DNA from: Archivesica marissinica
Taxonomy: Eukaryota > Mollusca > Bivalvia > Venerida > Vesicomyidae
Direction: 5' to 3'
Assembly (NCBI GenBank): GCA_014843695.1
Contig: CM026400.1
Coordinates: 36,192,234-36,256,233, forward strand
Length of the DNA: 64,000 bases
The position numbers were made by a program, and so were the translations under genes. The notes below the pieces were generated by a model. That model was not told the DNA's origin and did no database searches. It saw nothing but the letters and a program-made list of their open reading frames with translations. How positions within the stretch are numbered: the first letter of the stretch is position 1; each line of letters opens with the position of its first letter. This document shows positions 46,133 to 55,256 of this stretch, one piece after another.

Positions 46133-46638
46133 AGCGACATTACATCGCAAAAAGCCAAACAAATGCATTGTTCACGTATAAATGCATTGCTACTACAAAT
46201 TCTTCCAAATACATTCGAACACCCATATTGAATCAATAAACAGTGTGGTTGTGGTCTACAGACTTTCAAAAGTGAATGTAGGATTTCATCAACGTTCTTG
46301 ATTTGACAATTCTAGTCTATACTAAACGCGTGATATTGTCGCTTAGAGATAATAAATTTAACTAAGATTAGTCTACAAATAAATATGCATAGGCACACAT
46401 GTGGGATTTAACGGTAAATCTGTACCATAATTCTAGTTATTCGGGATACACAGGTTGTATTACACATGCATGTCGACCCTGTTTACATTATTTTGTTATG
46501 TCAACAAACCGCGTATACGACGCTTGTTTATTATTTGAAATACTCAGTATTTGAGGCAACTATTTGGTGGGAAATTATGCCATATAATAGGAAATTACAT
46601 TCTGTATACATTTATGTTTTCACTGATGTAATGTCGCA
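46133..46638. mobile_element. piggyBac-like MITE inserted in LINE-A
   Basis: The ends AGCGACATTACATCG and TGATGTAATGTCGCA are inverted, with TTAA at 46129-46132 and 46639-46642. Removing it rejoins LINE-A as TFLD-x-TLNIKEHVKRKC. The interior shares GCGTATACGACG with the copy at 30929-31531. No transposase is present. Confidence 0.88.
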
Positions 46639-46914
46639 TTAATGTTTAATCCAGAAATGTCCCAATATATCCTATACAACTTCCTCATTTGACTTCATCT
46701 CCTGCTATGCAAATTGTTTTTGTATCGCATTTATAAAGCTGTTGCCTACTACCAAACATTATAAATTCTGTTTTTGAAGTATTCATTTTTAGTTTATTTT
46801 CCTTCATCCAAGTGTTGTGAGAGCTCACTCGTCTAGTTCCTGTATTGCTTGCGTTTCAGCTACTGAATATGTTGGTTTAAAACCTTTGTTCGCAGTGTGG
46901 CCATCTGCAAAGCC

Positions 46915-46978
46915 GTAAAGAGAGGATTAGCACCAACCTCCGAAAGAAACTGCCAACGTTTTCATATAAATGAGACTA
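46915..46978 (-). mobile_element. SINE-E fragment
   Basis: GCACCAACCTCCGAAAGAAA, then CTGCCAACGTTTTCATATAA on the plus strand is the SINE-E middle in inverse sense. It abuts LINE-A on the left and a microsatellite on the right. Confidence 0.7.
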
Positions 46979-46980
46979 TT

Positions 46981-46981
46981 G

Positions 46982-47012
<31 letters not shown>

Positions 47013-47024
47013 CTGCGTGCGTGT
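46981..47024. repeat. GTGC tetranucleotide microsatellite
   Basis: GTGCGTGCGTGCGTGCGTGC continues for about 44 bp with one GCCT change. Confidence 0.95.
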
Positions 47025-47290
47025 GTGCGTTCTTTACGTGGTATATTTCTCGTCACTACCATTTGCCCATATGAGGAGATTAGTCATTTTAGATTTTGGA
47101 GGATAGTGCAATGATACAGACAGATACCCATTCCAGAATATCCTCTGGTTGGTTATTTTACGTGCACGGTGTAAAGCACCGACACGAGACCTCGGTTTAA
47201 TGTCCCATCTGAAAGACTGTTAATTGTATTAGGGTCAGAAGGGCGATCGAACCTGCGATCCTTGGAGTACCAGTCCAGCGTGTTAACTCA
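47025..47290 (-). mobile_element. SINE-B copy
   Basis: Plus-strand landmarks in order: TTTGCCCATATGAGG, GGAGGATAGTGCAATGATAC, GTGCACGGTGTAAAGCACCG, AGGGTCAGAAGGGCGATCG, ACCTGCGATCCTTGG and CCAGTCCAGCGTGTTAAC. Head and body are present. The tail is diverged and the insertion side lies in the microsatellite. Nothing recognisable follows from 47291 to 47518. Confidence 0.85.
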
Positions 47291-47518
47291 CATCACCATT
47301 CACATTTAGAGTCCACAACTTTAGTTTCTATCATGGTTTGACCAATTATCGTACCATTATCTCCTTTCTAGCAAAGCGACGGGTTTGGAATCATTCTGCC
47401 TATGGCAACAGTTTCAAAATGTTTACACTATTTAATATCGAAATGTAAACGGCATAGTTCTGACTAATAATCACTTTTTATACAGTTTAGGTAAATAGTT
47501 GGGGACATTGTTAGGAGT

Positions 47519-47700
47519 ATGGGTAATTTTAGGGTTATGGGTAATTTTAGGGTTATGGGTCATTTTAGGGTTATGGGTCATTTTAGGGTTATGGGTAATT
47601 TTAAGGTTATGGGTAATTTTAGGGTTATGGGTAATTTTAGATGGGTAATTTTAGGGTTATGGGTAATTTTAGGGTTATGGGTAATTTTAGGGTTATGAAT
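47519..47700. repeat. 18-bp minisatellite containing TTAGGG, about 10 copies
   Basis: The unit AGGGTTATGGGTAATTTT repeats, with CATTTT variants and one shortened unit. Each unit holds one TTAGGG. The rest is not telomeric, so this is an interstitial minisatellite and not a telomere. Confidence 0.93.
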
Positions 47701-47869
47701 ATACTTTAGTCTAATTTAAACATTTTATTCCATTTTTTTTCTGAAAATGTCCGCGTGCCCATTTTTGAATGGCGCCTGTCATTTCACCAACAACAAATAT
47801 ACAACGTAACAATACGTCAACAATTTAATAAGAATAATATTATGGACGTTGAATAAATTCCAACCTTTG

Positions 47870-48075
47870 TTGATTGGGTTAAAGTCACCCCAACAGCTTA
47901 GGCCATGCGGCGACTCTCCGGTTATTACAGGCACGAACGGGCACCCGGGTATAACCACTGAACTACCGCCAGCTGGAGAGATTCCTCACATGAAATCATT
48001 AGACATCCCCAGTGTGATTCAAACCTACAGCGGTGAGGGTCAAGTGATTTGACGTCAACGACCGTGACCATTAGA
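47870..48075 (-). mobile_element. SINE-D copy
   Basis: The minus strand starts with an A-box-like region, ATGGTCACGGTCGTTGACG, and the B box CTGTAGGTTTGAATCACAC. It goes on to GGAGAGTCGCCGCATGGCC and a tail with GTGACTTTAACCC. The head has a long spacer between boxes as in other SINE-D copies. Confidence 0.78.
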
Positions 48076-48209
48076 ACGTAGTCATACATAGCAGGTTTCA
48101 GCTACCACATCCTCCAGGGGGTCCGTTTCTTTGACTATCTGTTGCAGGATTACGCAGTAGGTCACGCACGGATTGTCTTCAAACATTTGTTGGAATGATG
48201 GGCCACGAG

Positions 48210-48637
48210 TAGCCTGGGTTCCAGTCTGTCGATTTTTCACTAATTTACTTTTGGCAAAATGACATATTATCAGAAACTCAATACGACCCAATTAATGGTC
48301 TGTTGTGTTTTACGTTTATTTATCGTCTCTACCGGTTGTCCATATGAGCGACGCCTCCTGAAGAGATTAGCCATTTTAGATATTTGGAGGATAGTGCAAT
48401 GATACAGACAGAGACCCATTCCAGAGTCTCCTCTGGTTCTTTTACGTGCACGTTGTAAAGCACCGACACGAGAACTCGGTTTAATGTCCCATCTGAAAGA
48501 CAGTTAATTTTATTAGGGTCAGAGGGAGGATCGAACCTGCGATCCCTGGATTACCAGTCCAGCGTAATGATCTCGGTGTTAAAATATATTTATATGACTG
48601 ACCATGCAAAATATACCAACGCCTGTTCCCAGACTAG
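48210..48637. mobile_element. TAGCCTGGG-type MITE interrupted by SINE-B
   Basis: The left end TAGCCTGGGTTCCAGTCTGT and the right end TTCCCAGACTAG are short inverted ends. The interior has TTTTGGCAAAATGACA, CAGAAACTCAATAC and TCGGTGTTAAAATATATTTA. Other copies lie at 53229-53489 and 60228-60640, and a partial one at 41760. A SINE-B splits it at 48302-48564. Confidence 0.78.
48302..48564 (-). mobile_element. SINE-B copy inserted in MITE
   Basis: TAATGGTCT (48293-48301) and TAATGATCT (48565-48573) are a target duplication with one change. The tail side lies left (TTTACGTTTATTTATCGTC) and the tRNA-like head lies right (GGATTACCAGTCCAGCG), with the far 5-prime end of the head missing. Confidence 0.92.
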
Positions 48638-48705
48638 TCCTCGAGTTAAGGACGAACGTATCGCTAACATTCATCGAATCCGACGCTCTACCTTTGGTCT
48701 TAGGC

Positions 48706-49030
48706 TGATATCAAGTTACTTCGGGTGATATCAAGTTACTTCGGGTGATATCAAGTTACTTCGGGTAATATCAAGTTACTTCGGGTGATATCTAGTTACT
48801 TCGGGTGATATCAAGTTACTTCGGGTGATATCAAGTTACTTCGGGTGATATTAAGTTACTTCGGGTGATATCAAGTTACTTCGGGTGATATCAAGTTACT
48901 TCGGGTGATATCTAGTTACTTCGGGTGATATCTAGTTACTTCGGGTGATATCAAGTTACTTCGGGTGATATCAAGTTACTTCGGGTGATATTAAGTTACT
49001 TCGGGTGATATCAAGTTACTTCGGGTGATA
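48706..49030. repeat. 20-bp minisatellite TGATATCAAGTTACTTCGGG, about 16 copies
   Basis: The unit TGATATCAAGTTACTTCGGG repeats about 16 times. Variants ATCTAG and ATTAAG recur in a regular order, so two or more units have been copied together. The flanks TTAGGCTGATATCAAG and GGGCTGATATGAAACTAG belong to the hairpin MITE family at 49691, which shows where the unit came from. Confidence 0.93.
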
Positions 49031-49418
49031 TCTGGGCTGATATGAAACTAGACACGTGATAACCTCTAATTATTACTTAGATGTGAATTGTAGCCGTTAT
49101 TTGCCAATTATACCACACAGGTCGGTCGATACGCTGTGCTTTCCAGTTTGATATTACGTTTGGTTTGATACAGGCTCGTGACCGTATCAAACCAGAAAAA
49201 ACCGTATCATGACTAGTTCCTGAGAAATAATGCATGCGCACTCGGTGCTAGTTTGTTTACTTCTGTAGCATCCCAGTGTGTCAAATTTGACAGATAACAT
49301 GTTTGTAGTGCTGTGGTAATATTTCAATCGTGTTCCTGTATCTAATTCAGTAATTATGATTTATTCCTGATAAGTGGATAACGGAGCATGATTTCGATTA
49401 TTAAATGTTCAAATTCAT
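49031..49418. other. Non-coding spacer
   Basis: AT-rich unique sequence. A short inverted pair (GATACAGGCTCGTGACCGTA and ACCGTATCATGAC) lies near 49166-49215. No gene seen. Confidence 0.4.
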
Positions 49419-49432
49419 ATTAAAGTAATAAT

Positions 49433-49660
49433 TTATACAAATTTAGTTTAACTCGATTGTGAAACAAGTTCTTACAACATATAGTAATCACTCTCGAGAC
49501 CTCATTCCTAGTGGACTCCATCGCCATGAGGGAGAGAGAAGGGGAAATGTGGAATTTAAATAAGTTGCCTAATGGCACAATCGGTTGCAGCGGGTCACGA
49601 CCTCCTGTCCTCGCGCACCTGAAGCGAGCGCGCTACCACTGCACTATCACGACTTCCACA
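49433..49660 (-). mobile_element. SINE-C copy with 14-bp target-site duplication
   Basis: ATTAAAGTAATAAT at 49419-49432 is repeated exactly at 49661-49674. In between is the full SINE-C: head GTCGTGATAGTGCAGTGGTA, body GATGGAGTCCACTAGGAATG, tail GTGATTACTATATGTTGTAA and TTTCACAATCGAG. The B-box region reads GAGGTCGTGACCCGC and is diverged. The copy defines both SINE-C borders. Confidence 0.94.
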
Positions 49661-49690
49661 ATTAAAGTAATAATGACGTTATTGCGAGGT

Positions 49691-49915
49691 TAGTTTCATA
49701 TCAGCCTCGGTATCGACCCGAGGTAGCTTGATATCAGCTTCGGTCTCAGGCTTATATCAAGTTACCTCGGGTCGATTAATAGGCTGATATGAAACTAGCC
49801 ACGTGATAACCTCTAACAGTGATACTTCATCGATGACGTAAACAATGATATCAGCTTCGGTCTCAGGCTTATATCAAGTTACCTCGGGTCGATTCATAGG
49901 CTGATATGAAACTAG
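49691..49915. mobile_element. Hairpin MITE TAGTTTCATATCAGCCT plus partial second copy
   Basis: TAGTTTCATATCAGCCT at 49691-49707 is perfectly inverted at 49781-49797. Inside are GACCCGAGGTAGCTTGATAT and TATATCAAGTTACCTCGGGT, also mutually inverted. A right-half copy without the left arm follows at 49852-49915. The module TATCAAGTTACCTCGGG is the source of the 20-bp array at 48706. Confidence 0.85.
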
Positions 49916-50269
49916 CCAAGTAATAAAGATTAAAACTACAAAAACTAATAACCTCTAAATATTTTATGTTAGGTGTATAATTAGCCTAGTGAATTCTGAT
50001 TGGTTCAGAATGTCCATGAAGCAACAACTTGAATACAGTGACGAAGGAATTTGCCAGGTTTTTCCTTATGATAATTCTTAAGTGTTATAGAATATCACAC
50101 CCTCTCTGTAATGAGTGAGTGGCCTTGCGGGTTACTATCAAGACACTATGGGATGTAGAAACACAAGTTCGTATCCCGAGGGATAACGCATTCAATTCCA
50201 TAGGCCCACCAACAGAAAGTGGTAAATGAATGGCAACCGATCAATATCTCTTATTTATCGAGGATACCA
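49916..50269. other. Non-coding spacer
   Basis: AT-rich. A tRNA-like scrap (GTGGCCTTGCGGGTTAC, then AGTTCGTATCCCGAGG) near 50131-50184 may be an old SINE-D-type head. Nothing else seen. Confidence 0.4.
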
Positions 50270-50430
50270 CTGTAACCTATCATCACTGATGGTCACGGGT
50301 TCAAGCCCCGCTCAGACCGTGTCTCATTTATATGAAAAAGTTGGCAGTTTCTTACGGAGGTTGGTGCACCCAAGTACTGGTTAACCGCTTGAGCCTGACC
50401 AGGAAAGGTGTTGTTAGGTAAACTGCCCGC
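50270..50430 (+). mobile_element. SINE-E copy with head
   Basis: GATGGTCACGGGTTCAAGCC has a B-box-like element. Then come CCCGCTCAGACCGTGTCTC, ATGAAAAAGTTGGCAGTTTC, GGAGGTTGGTGCACCCAAGT and GTTGTTAGGTAAACTGCCCG. The A-box part is weak (GTAACCTATCATCACTG). The terminal module shared with SINE-B is cut off. Confidence 0.75.
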
Positions 50431-50604
50431 CGGCGATATAGCCCAAAATGGTGCTGATGCAGGCGTAAAACCCGAAATATAACATAAAATTATTTATCGA
50501 ATATGTCACTTTAATGGCCATGTGGCTTAATTATATAGTACGGTGTCCTGGAATTACATTGTGATCTATATATTGATTATTCGAACTTCGTTTTTACAAA
50601 GACC

Positions 50605-50760
50605 AACGCATGCTAGTCGGCTCTGTTGCTAACAGTTAATACATTGAATTGCGAATCCAGGGATCACAGGTTCGAATCCCAGTCTGACCATAATCATATT
50701 AACTATCTTCCAGATGGGTCTATAAACCGAGGTCTTATGTATCGTTGCTTTACACCGGGC
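50605..50760 (+). mobile_element. SINE-B 5-prime half
   Basis: The tRNA-like head GCTAACAGTTAATACATTG and ATCACAGGTTCGAATCCCAG is followed by CTTCCAGATGGGTCTATAAA, CCGAGGTCTTATG and GCTTTACACCGGGC. The 3-prime half is lost where the 55-bp array begins at 50769. Confidence 0.78.
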
Positions 50761-50768
50761 ATATATAT

Positions 50769-51333
50769 TGTTGTAAACTAGGAGTGAAGATAATTTTACA
50801 CAGGTCCGTATGTACAGCTATATTGTTGTAAACTAGGAGTGAAGATAATTTTACACGGGTCCGTATGTACAGCTATGGTGTTGTAAACTAGGAATGAAGA
50901 TAATTGTACACGGGTCCGTGTGTACAGCTATTGTGTTGTAAACTAGGAATGAAGATAATTTTACACGGGTCCGTATGTACATCTAGTGTTGTAAACTAGG
51001 AATGAAGATAATTTTACACGGGTCCGTATGTACAGCTATAGTGTTGTAAACTAGGAGTGAAGATAATTTTACACGGGTCCGTATGTACAGCTATTGTGTT
51101 GTAAACTAGGAATGAAGATAATTTTACACGGGTCCGTATGCACAGCTATTGTGTTGTAAACTAGGAATGAAGATAATTTTACACGGGTCCGTATGTACAG
51201 CTATAGTGTTGTAAACTAGGAGTGAAGATAATTTTACACAGGTCCGTATGTACAGCTATAGTGTTGTAAACTAGGAATGAAGATAATTTTACACGGTTCC
51301 GTATTTACAGCTATAGTGTTGTAAACTAGACAA
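50769..51333. repeat. 55-bp minisatellite, about 10 copies
   Basis: The unit is TGTTGTAAACTAGGAATGAA, then GATAATTTTACACGGGTCCG and TATGTACAGCTATAG. Variants GGAATGAAG and GGAGTGAAG, and ATAGTG and ATTGTG, alternate along the array. It starts exactly where a SINE-B stops. Confidence 0.94.
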
Positions 51334-51449
51334 TGTATATACACTGGACTGACTGTATGTTGTGCTATATTGGTGTACGTCTAGTATGCAGGTAAGTGTA
51401 ACAAACGCTGGTTGTATTGTTGATGGTACTAGTACTGAGATGTTCCATG

Positions 51450-51740
51450 GTGGCCGGTCACAGAGGCCTCCGTGACGTGTGCTTAAGGTCGTTGACTGCC
51501 ACATGCCCCTAACAACCACAGGCTTTAATCCCGCCTTGATGCCGGATTTCATCTTATTGTGGGGCTATCAAACTGTAGTGCGGAATGTCTACGATTCTGG
51601 CTTCCACTACATGTCCGCTCGCAGCTGAAATCCTGCTGGGAGAGGCACCTGGGTCATCTTCCTAGGGAAGCTCTAGAGCCATATATGACCTACGCCCTCC
51701 ATGTGACCCTAAACCCCCAAATCTCCCAAAACAAAACAGC
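51450..51740 (+). mobile_element. SINE-D copy, near full length
   Basis: Head AGGCCTCCGTGACGTGTGC and ACAGGCTTTAATCCCGCC, then body GAAATCCTGCTGGGAGAGGC, ACCTGGGTCATCTTCC, and tail AGAGCCATATATGACCTACG and TGTGACCCTAAACCCCC. The body matches the inverse of the copy at 38345. A 78-codon open frame crossing it is not a gene. Confidence 0.75.
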
Positions 51741-51897
51741 ATGGTGGACGGTCAATATGAGATATGCTTATGAAAATGAAATTGGCCTATTCTAGGAGTT
51801 GCTTATAAGCACTGTATTTGGCTATATGTTACTGTTTGTTGAACCAATTATGCATAATCTGGACCCCAGGTTGTCACTGTCGTATCGGTGAATGGAT

Positions 51898-52130
51898 TTA
51901 ATGGTAACCCTTAACCTGCCAATCACAAGATAAGTCACATTTGCAAACAGCATAGAGCATATGTGACGTCTGATCATGCTCTATGTTGTTTGTTATTCGG
52001 AAAGTGGAGTTAAAACAATTGACAACATACATCCAGATTAGCCGCGGCGTTTCACCGGCTGAACTAGATCTATGTTGTGGGCATATTCCGTCCACTTTAT
52101 TCGACAAGTTAAGGGGTAATGGTTACTGCT
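51898..52130. mobile_element. MITE, first of two adjacent related copies
   Basis: The left end ATGGTAACCCTTAACCTGCC and the right end GACAAGTTAAGGGGTAATGG are imperfect inverted repeats. Inside, ATGCTCTATGTTGTTTGTTA and TCGGAAAGTGGAG are shared with the next copy. A fragment of the same family is at about 57915-57990 (TCTATGTTGTTTGCTATTC). Confidence 0.72.
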
Positions 52131-52211
52131 GTTTTAACCCCATGTATTTGAAGAGATGTGTAGACACGGCCAGGTGCACAGTGAATGGCAACCCTGTGGC
52201 ATCGGTAAATG

Positions 52212-52468
52212 GATTTAATGTTAATCCGTAACAAGCCAATTACAACATAAGTCGTTTTTGCAAACAGCTCAGATCAAACGGCACATAACCTGTGCAGAAC
52301 GTGCCGCCATATCAGGCTCTATGCTGTTTGTTATTCGGATAGTGGAGCTAAAATGCTTGGCTGGATAGCAAACAACATAGATCCTGATCAGACACGGTGT
52401 GACATGTTTGCACATTCCGTCCAATTTATTGGGCAGGTTAAGGGTTAATGATTACTGCTGTTATAAAC
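52212..52468. mobile_element. MITE, second related copy
   Basis: The left end AATGTTAATCCGTAACAAGC and the right end GGGCAGGTTAAGGGTTAATG are imperfectly inverted. The interior has CTCTATGCTGTTTGTTATTC and AGCAAACAACATAGATCCTG, which are inverted relative to each other. It lies about 80 bp after the first copy in the same orientation. Confidence 0.72.
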
Positions 52469-52471
52469 CCG

Positions 52472-52472
<1 letters not shown>

Positions 52473-52503
<31 letters not shown>

Positions 52504-52640
52504 TGCGGACTGGCCATACACATAGTTGGCAGCACTGCGTGTGCGGACTGGCCATACACATAGTTGGCAGCACTGCGTGTGTGGACTGGCCATACACATC
52601 GTTGGCAGCACTGCGTGTGTGGACTGGCCATATAACCTGC
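52473..52640. repeat. GTGC microsatellite and 38-bp minisatellite
   Basis: GTGTGTGCGTGCGTGCGTGC runs into four copies of GGACTGGCCATACACATAGT plus TGGCAGCACTGCGTGTGC, the last one decayed. No gene. Confidence 0.92.
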
Positions 52641-52833
52641 TGTCAGCTGTGTGTCCATCATACTCCATGTGTTATCTTATATCATCATATGTAGCGTTTT
52701 TGTATATTGACAACTTAATCCCTTTAATGACACATAATGAATGTTCATATTATTTTATTAATTATAGCTTATTTGTCCACATTATTTATTTATTGTATGT
52801 CAGTAAATAGCTATAATGCTAATGCATATCTTT

Positions 52834-53073
52834 GTGTGTGTGTGTTTTACGTTTATTTATCGTCGCTACCGGTTGTCCGTATGAGCGACGCCTCCTGAAG
52901 AGATTAGTAATTTTAGATTTTGGAGGATAGTGCAATGATACAGATAGAGACCCATTACAGAGTCTCCTCTGGTTCATTTACGTGCACGGTGTACAGCACC
53001 GACACGATACCTCGGTTTAACGTCCCATCTGAAAGACTGTTAATTTTATTAGGGTCAGACGGGGGATCGAACC
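52834..53073 (-). mobile_element. SINE-B copy, head truncated, with target duplication
   Basis: TGCATATCTTT at 52823-52833 and 53074-53084 flank the element. The copy is complete from its tail (TTTACGTTTATTTATCGTCG) to within the B box (GACGGGGGATCGAACC), where it is 5-prime truncated. Confidence 0.94.
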
Positions 53074-53228
53074 TGCATATCTTTTGTTAATGTCCGACAA
53101 TAAATACAGCTTGAATTGAACGTTCGTTCAAAAGCTATATATAGCATATGCTAATTGCATATACGGCAGTAAATACAATTTAATTTGATTTGAATGCTGG
53201 CAAACGAATATGACCGTTCCAATAGACT

Positions 53229-53489
53229 TAGCCTGGGAGCAGTCATATAAATATATTTTAACACCGAGACCATTAATCGGGCAGTATTGAGTTTCTGATA
53301 ATACACCGAGACCATTAATCGGGCAGTATTGAGTTTCTGATAATACACCGATACCATTAATCGGGCAGTATTGAGTTTCTGATAATACACCGATACCATT
53401 AATCGGGCAGTATTGAGTTTCTGATAATATCAATGTCATTTTTGCAAGAAGTAAATTAGTGAAAAATCGACAAACTGTTACCTAGGCTA
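53229..53489 (-). mobile_element. TAGCCTGGG-type MITE with 42-bp internal expansion
   Basis: The ends are TAGCCTGGGA and CCTAGGCTA. Inside, the unit ACACCGAGACCATTAATCGG plus GCAGTATTGAGTTTCTGATAAT is repeated four times at 53261, 53303, 53345 and 53387. The copies at 48210 and 60228 carry this segment once. Confidence 0.88.
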
Positions 53490-53514
53490 CAATTAAATTA
53501 TCAACACAAGACAT

Positions 53515-53648
53515 ACATTTCAAACAAGTTTTATTTAAAAGATTAAAACAAGACAAGATCGACAATGTATGCATAATATATAGCGTGTTTCTAGGATAGT
53601 GCTGAGTTGTAACTGAGTTGCTGTTCCATTCGGTGTCACTTCCAGCTT
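53515..53648 (-). CDS. Last exon (stop and 3-prime UTR) of small-protein gene 1
   Basis: On the minus strand GTTTGCATTTCAG is a strong acceptor followed by AAGCTGGAAGTG. Joined to the T left by the exon at 54627 it makes TAA at once, so the reading frame ends exactly at the splice junction and the rest is 3-prime UTR. AATAAA (53535-53530) lies about 15-20 bases before the probable end. A different acceptor three bases on would instead add a tail starting SGSDTEWNSNS; I consider the first form simpler. Confidence 0.45.
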
Positions 53649-54626
53649 CTGAAATGCAAACAACAGCATGAGAGACTTTTGTAAGTTACTTTCCCCTAAA
53701 TACGTTTTAAGGAGGAGGGGTCTTATTAATTGGTTTACTCTGTTTTCATCGTCGTTTCCTAGGTTACCGCGTGCTATCTATTTTTATTCCGTTCTCATTA
53801 TTTTCATATTTTTATTTTATTCATGCAATTAATTAGGAGTCCAGATTTGCATGCGAGTTCTAAGTTTGAAATGAATAATATGAAACAGAGCGACTTGTTA
53901 CGTTCATTTGTCCTACATTCACGCTAAAAAAGCGTTATGACGTCACAAGTTTATTAGTAACCTTCTGTGTACGTTAGTGCGTGAGTCCTATATCTTCACT
54001 AACGTGACAATATCAAGATATGCGGTCTATTCAATGTTGCTTATAGAGCTGCCGTCTAGGAGTGAATACCATACATAATAATAGTATACAAAGCATACAA
54101 TGGAAATTTTATAAACCATAGGTCATAAGTCATAGGTCTAGCTGAAAGAATTTAGCAAAACATACAATTTTCGATGATCATTCGATGAAACAAAATCTTA
54201 TCTAACACTAATAAACACAACTCTTCTTTTTCTTTTTTGATTTCCAATGATTTTGGCTCATTTGATATTTGTTTTCCAAATTTTATTGATTTTAACTGCA
54301 CTGTCTGGAGCCTCATTACACTGCAATACACTACAGCACAACCACCACGTCTATGCGTCCGTAATAAGAAAGTGTTCCTGTTAATTTTCAAGTTAGTTTC
54401 TGCTTGCTGTGAAAATTAAAATGTACAGACAATACAAATTCATTAGAATATATTATTTTATAATAAACTATTCATGATTGTCAGAAAATAACTCAAATAC
54501 AAAAGTACATCCAACCGCGGAGGAATACGAAACTCAAGCAGTGACGGAGAAAATGCCATCTCCCACTGTTTGAAAACATTCGATCATTCATTGGAAAGCA
54601 TAAAAGAAATGATCGTGTATACTCAC
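53649..54626. other. Putative intron of small-protein gene 1
   Basis: AT-rich unique sequence of about 980 bp between the exons at 54627 and 53648 (minus strand). No repeat family recognised. A GTTATGACGTCAC (CRE-like) occurs near 53935. Confidence 0.45.
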
Positions 54627-54728
54627 AGCCACTTGATGGTTGGATGCTGATAATCCTATCCGTTGCATTGTCGTTGCTGATTTGACTGAACAGGATCACC
54701 AAGACGAACAGGATTCCAATAAACCCAA
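54627..54728 (-). CDS. Hydrophobic-segment exon of small-protein gene 1
   Basis: The acceptor TATTTTATTTCAG on the minus strand is followed by TT, then GFIGILFVLVILFSQ, a likely membrane helix. The tail ISNDNATDRIISIQPSSG follows, with the donor GTGAGT after a single T. Phase-1 entry fits the donor of 57421-57586, giving an 89-residue protein. The hydrophobic part is very close to that of the exon at 37390 (LGFIGVIVIL). The tail has an NAT sequon. Duplicates of its 5-prime edge form the array at 54718-55215. Confidence 0.62.
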
Positions 54729-55215
54729 CTGAAATAAAATACAGGTATCTTATAAACCCAACTGCATTACATTCAAGTACACAATAAACCCAACTGAAAT
54801 AAAATACAGGTCCACTATAACCCCAACTGCATTAAATTCAGGTATATATACACAATAAACCCAATTGAAATAAAATACAGGTATCTTATAAACCCAACTG
54901 CATTACTTTCAAGTACACAATAAACCCAACTGAAATAAAATACAGGTATACTATAAACCCAACTGCATTAAATTCAAGTATACAATAAACCCAACTAAAA
55001 TAAAATATAGGTATACCTTAAATTCAATTGAAGTAATATACAGGTATTCTAAAAACACAACTGCATTGAATTCAGATGTACTATTAACTATTAAGTCCCG
55101 GTATTTCATAAATCCAATTGAACTAAATACAGGTATTCTATAAACCCAACTGAAATAAACGCAGGCATACTATAAACCCAAATATATTAAATGCAGGTAA
55201 ACTATAAGCCCAAGT
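54718..55215. repeat. Degenerate array of duplicated splice-acceptor segments
   Basis: The segment ATAAACCCAACTGAAATAAA, then ATACAGGTAT recurs about nine times, alternating with the related AACCCAACTGCATTA-x-ATTCAAGTA. On the minus strand each good copy reads ATTTTATTTCAGTTGGGTTT, that is, the acceptor and first bases of the exon at 54627-54728. The first copy is the real exon edge. Confidence 0.9.
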
Positions 55216-55256
55216 GAAATAAAAACGTATTGTTTTGGTGGATGCTTGATTAACAT

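Larger units (their letters stand above)
44930..46911 (-). pseudogene. LINE-A non-LTR reverse transcriptase relic (L2/CR1-like)
   Basis: Read on the minus strand and skipping two insertions, the pieces line up as a C-terminal reverse transcriptase. FADGHTANKGF near 46900 is the catalytic box, with the second Asp replaced by Gly. Next come MNTSKTEFIMFGSRQQ, then CRTAMLNYFRIKSIRKYL, then LVISHLDYCNIILHG, RIQNMCAKLVPNRR, ALFDLHWLPINARI and finally LWNELPLSIGNSK. This order and wording match L2/CR1/Jockey-group elements. There are in-frame stops and frameshifts (for example after GNSPDYLIT). LINE-B (45245-45873) and a piggyBac-like MITE (46133-46638) split it. It is dead and 5-prime truncated. 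Confidence 0.88.

Noticed and set aside
47519..47700. Telomere
   Set aside because: TTAGGG occurs only once per 18-bp unit and is not in direct tandem; unique DNA lies on both sides.
48082..48291. 69-codon minus-strand frame ending in VKETDPLEDVVAETCYV
   Set aside because: Its upstream part lies in the TAGCCTGGG MITE. The short unique tail alone has no good acceptor tract and no match I recognise.
51559..51795. 78-codon plus-strand frame (MGLSNCSAECLRFWLPLHVR)
   Set aside because: It overlaps the body and tail of a SINE-D copy and has no recognisable domain.
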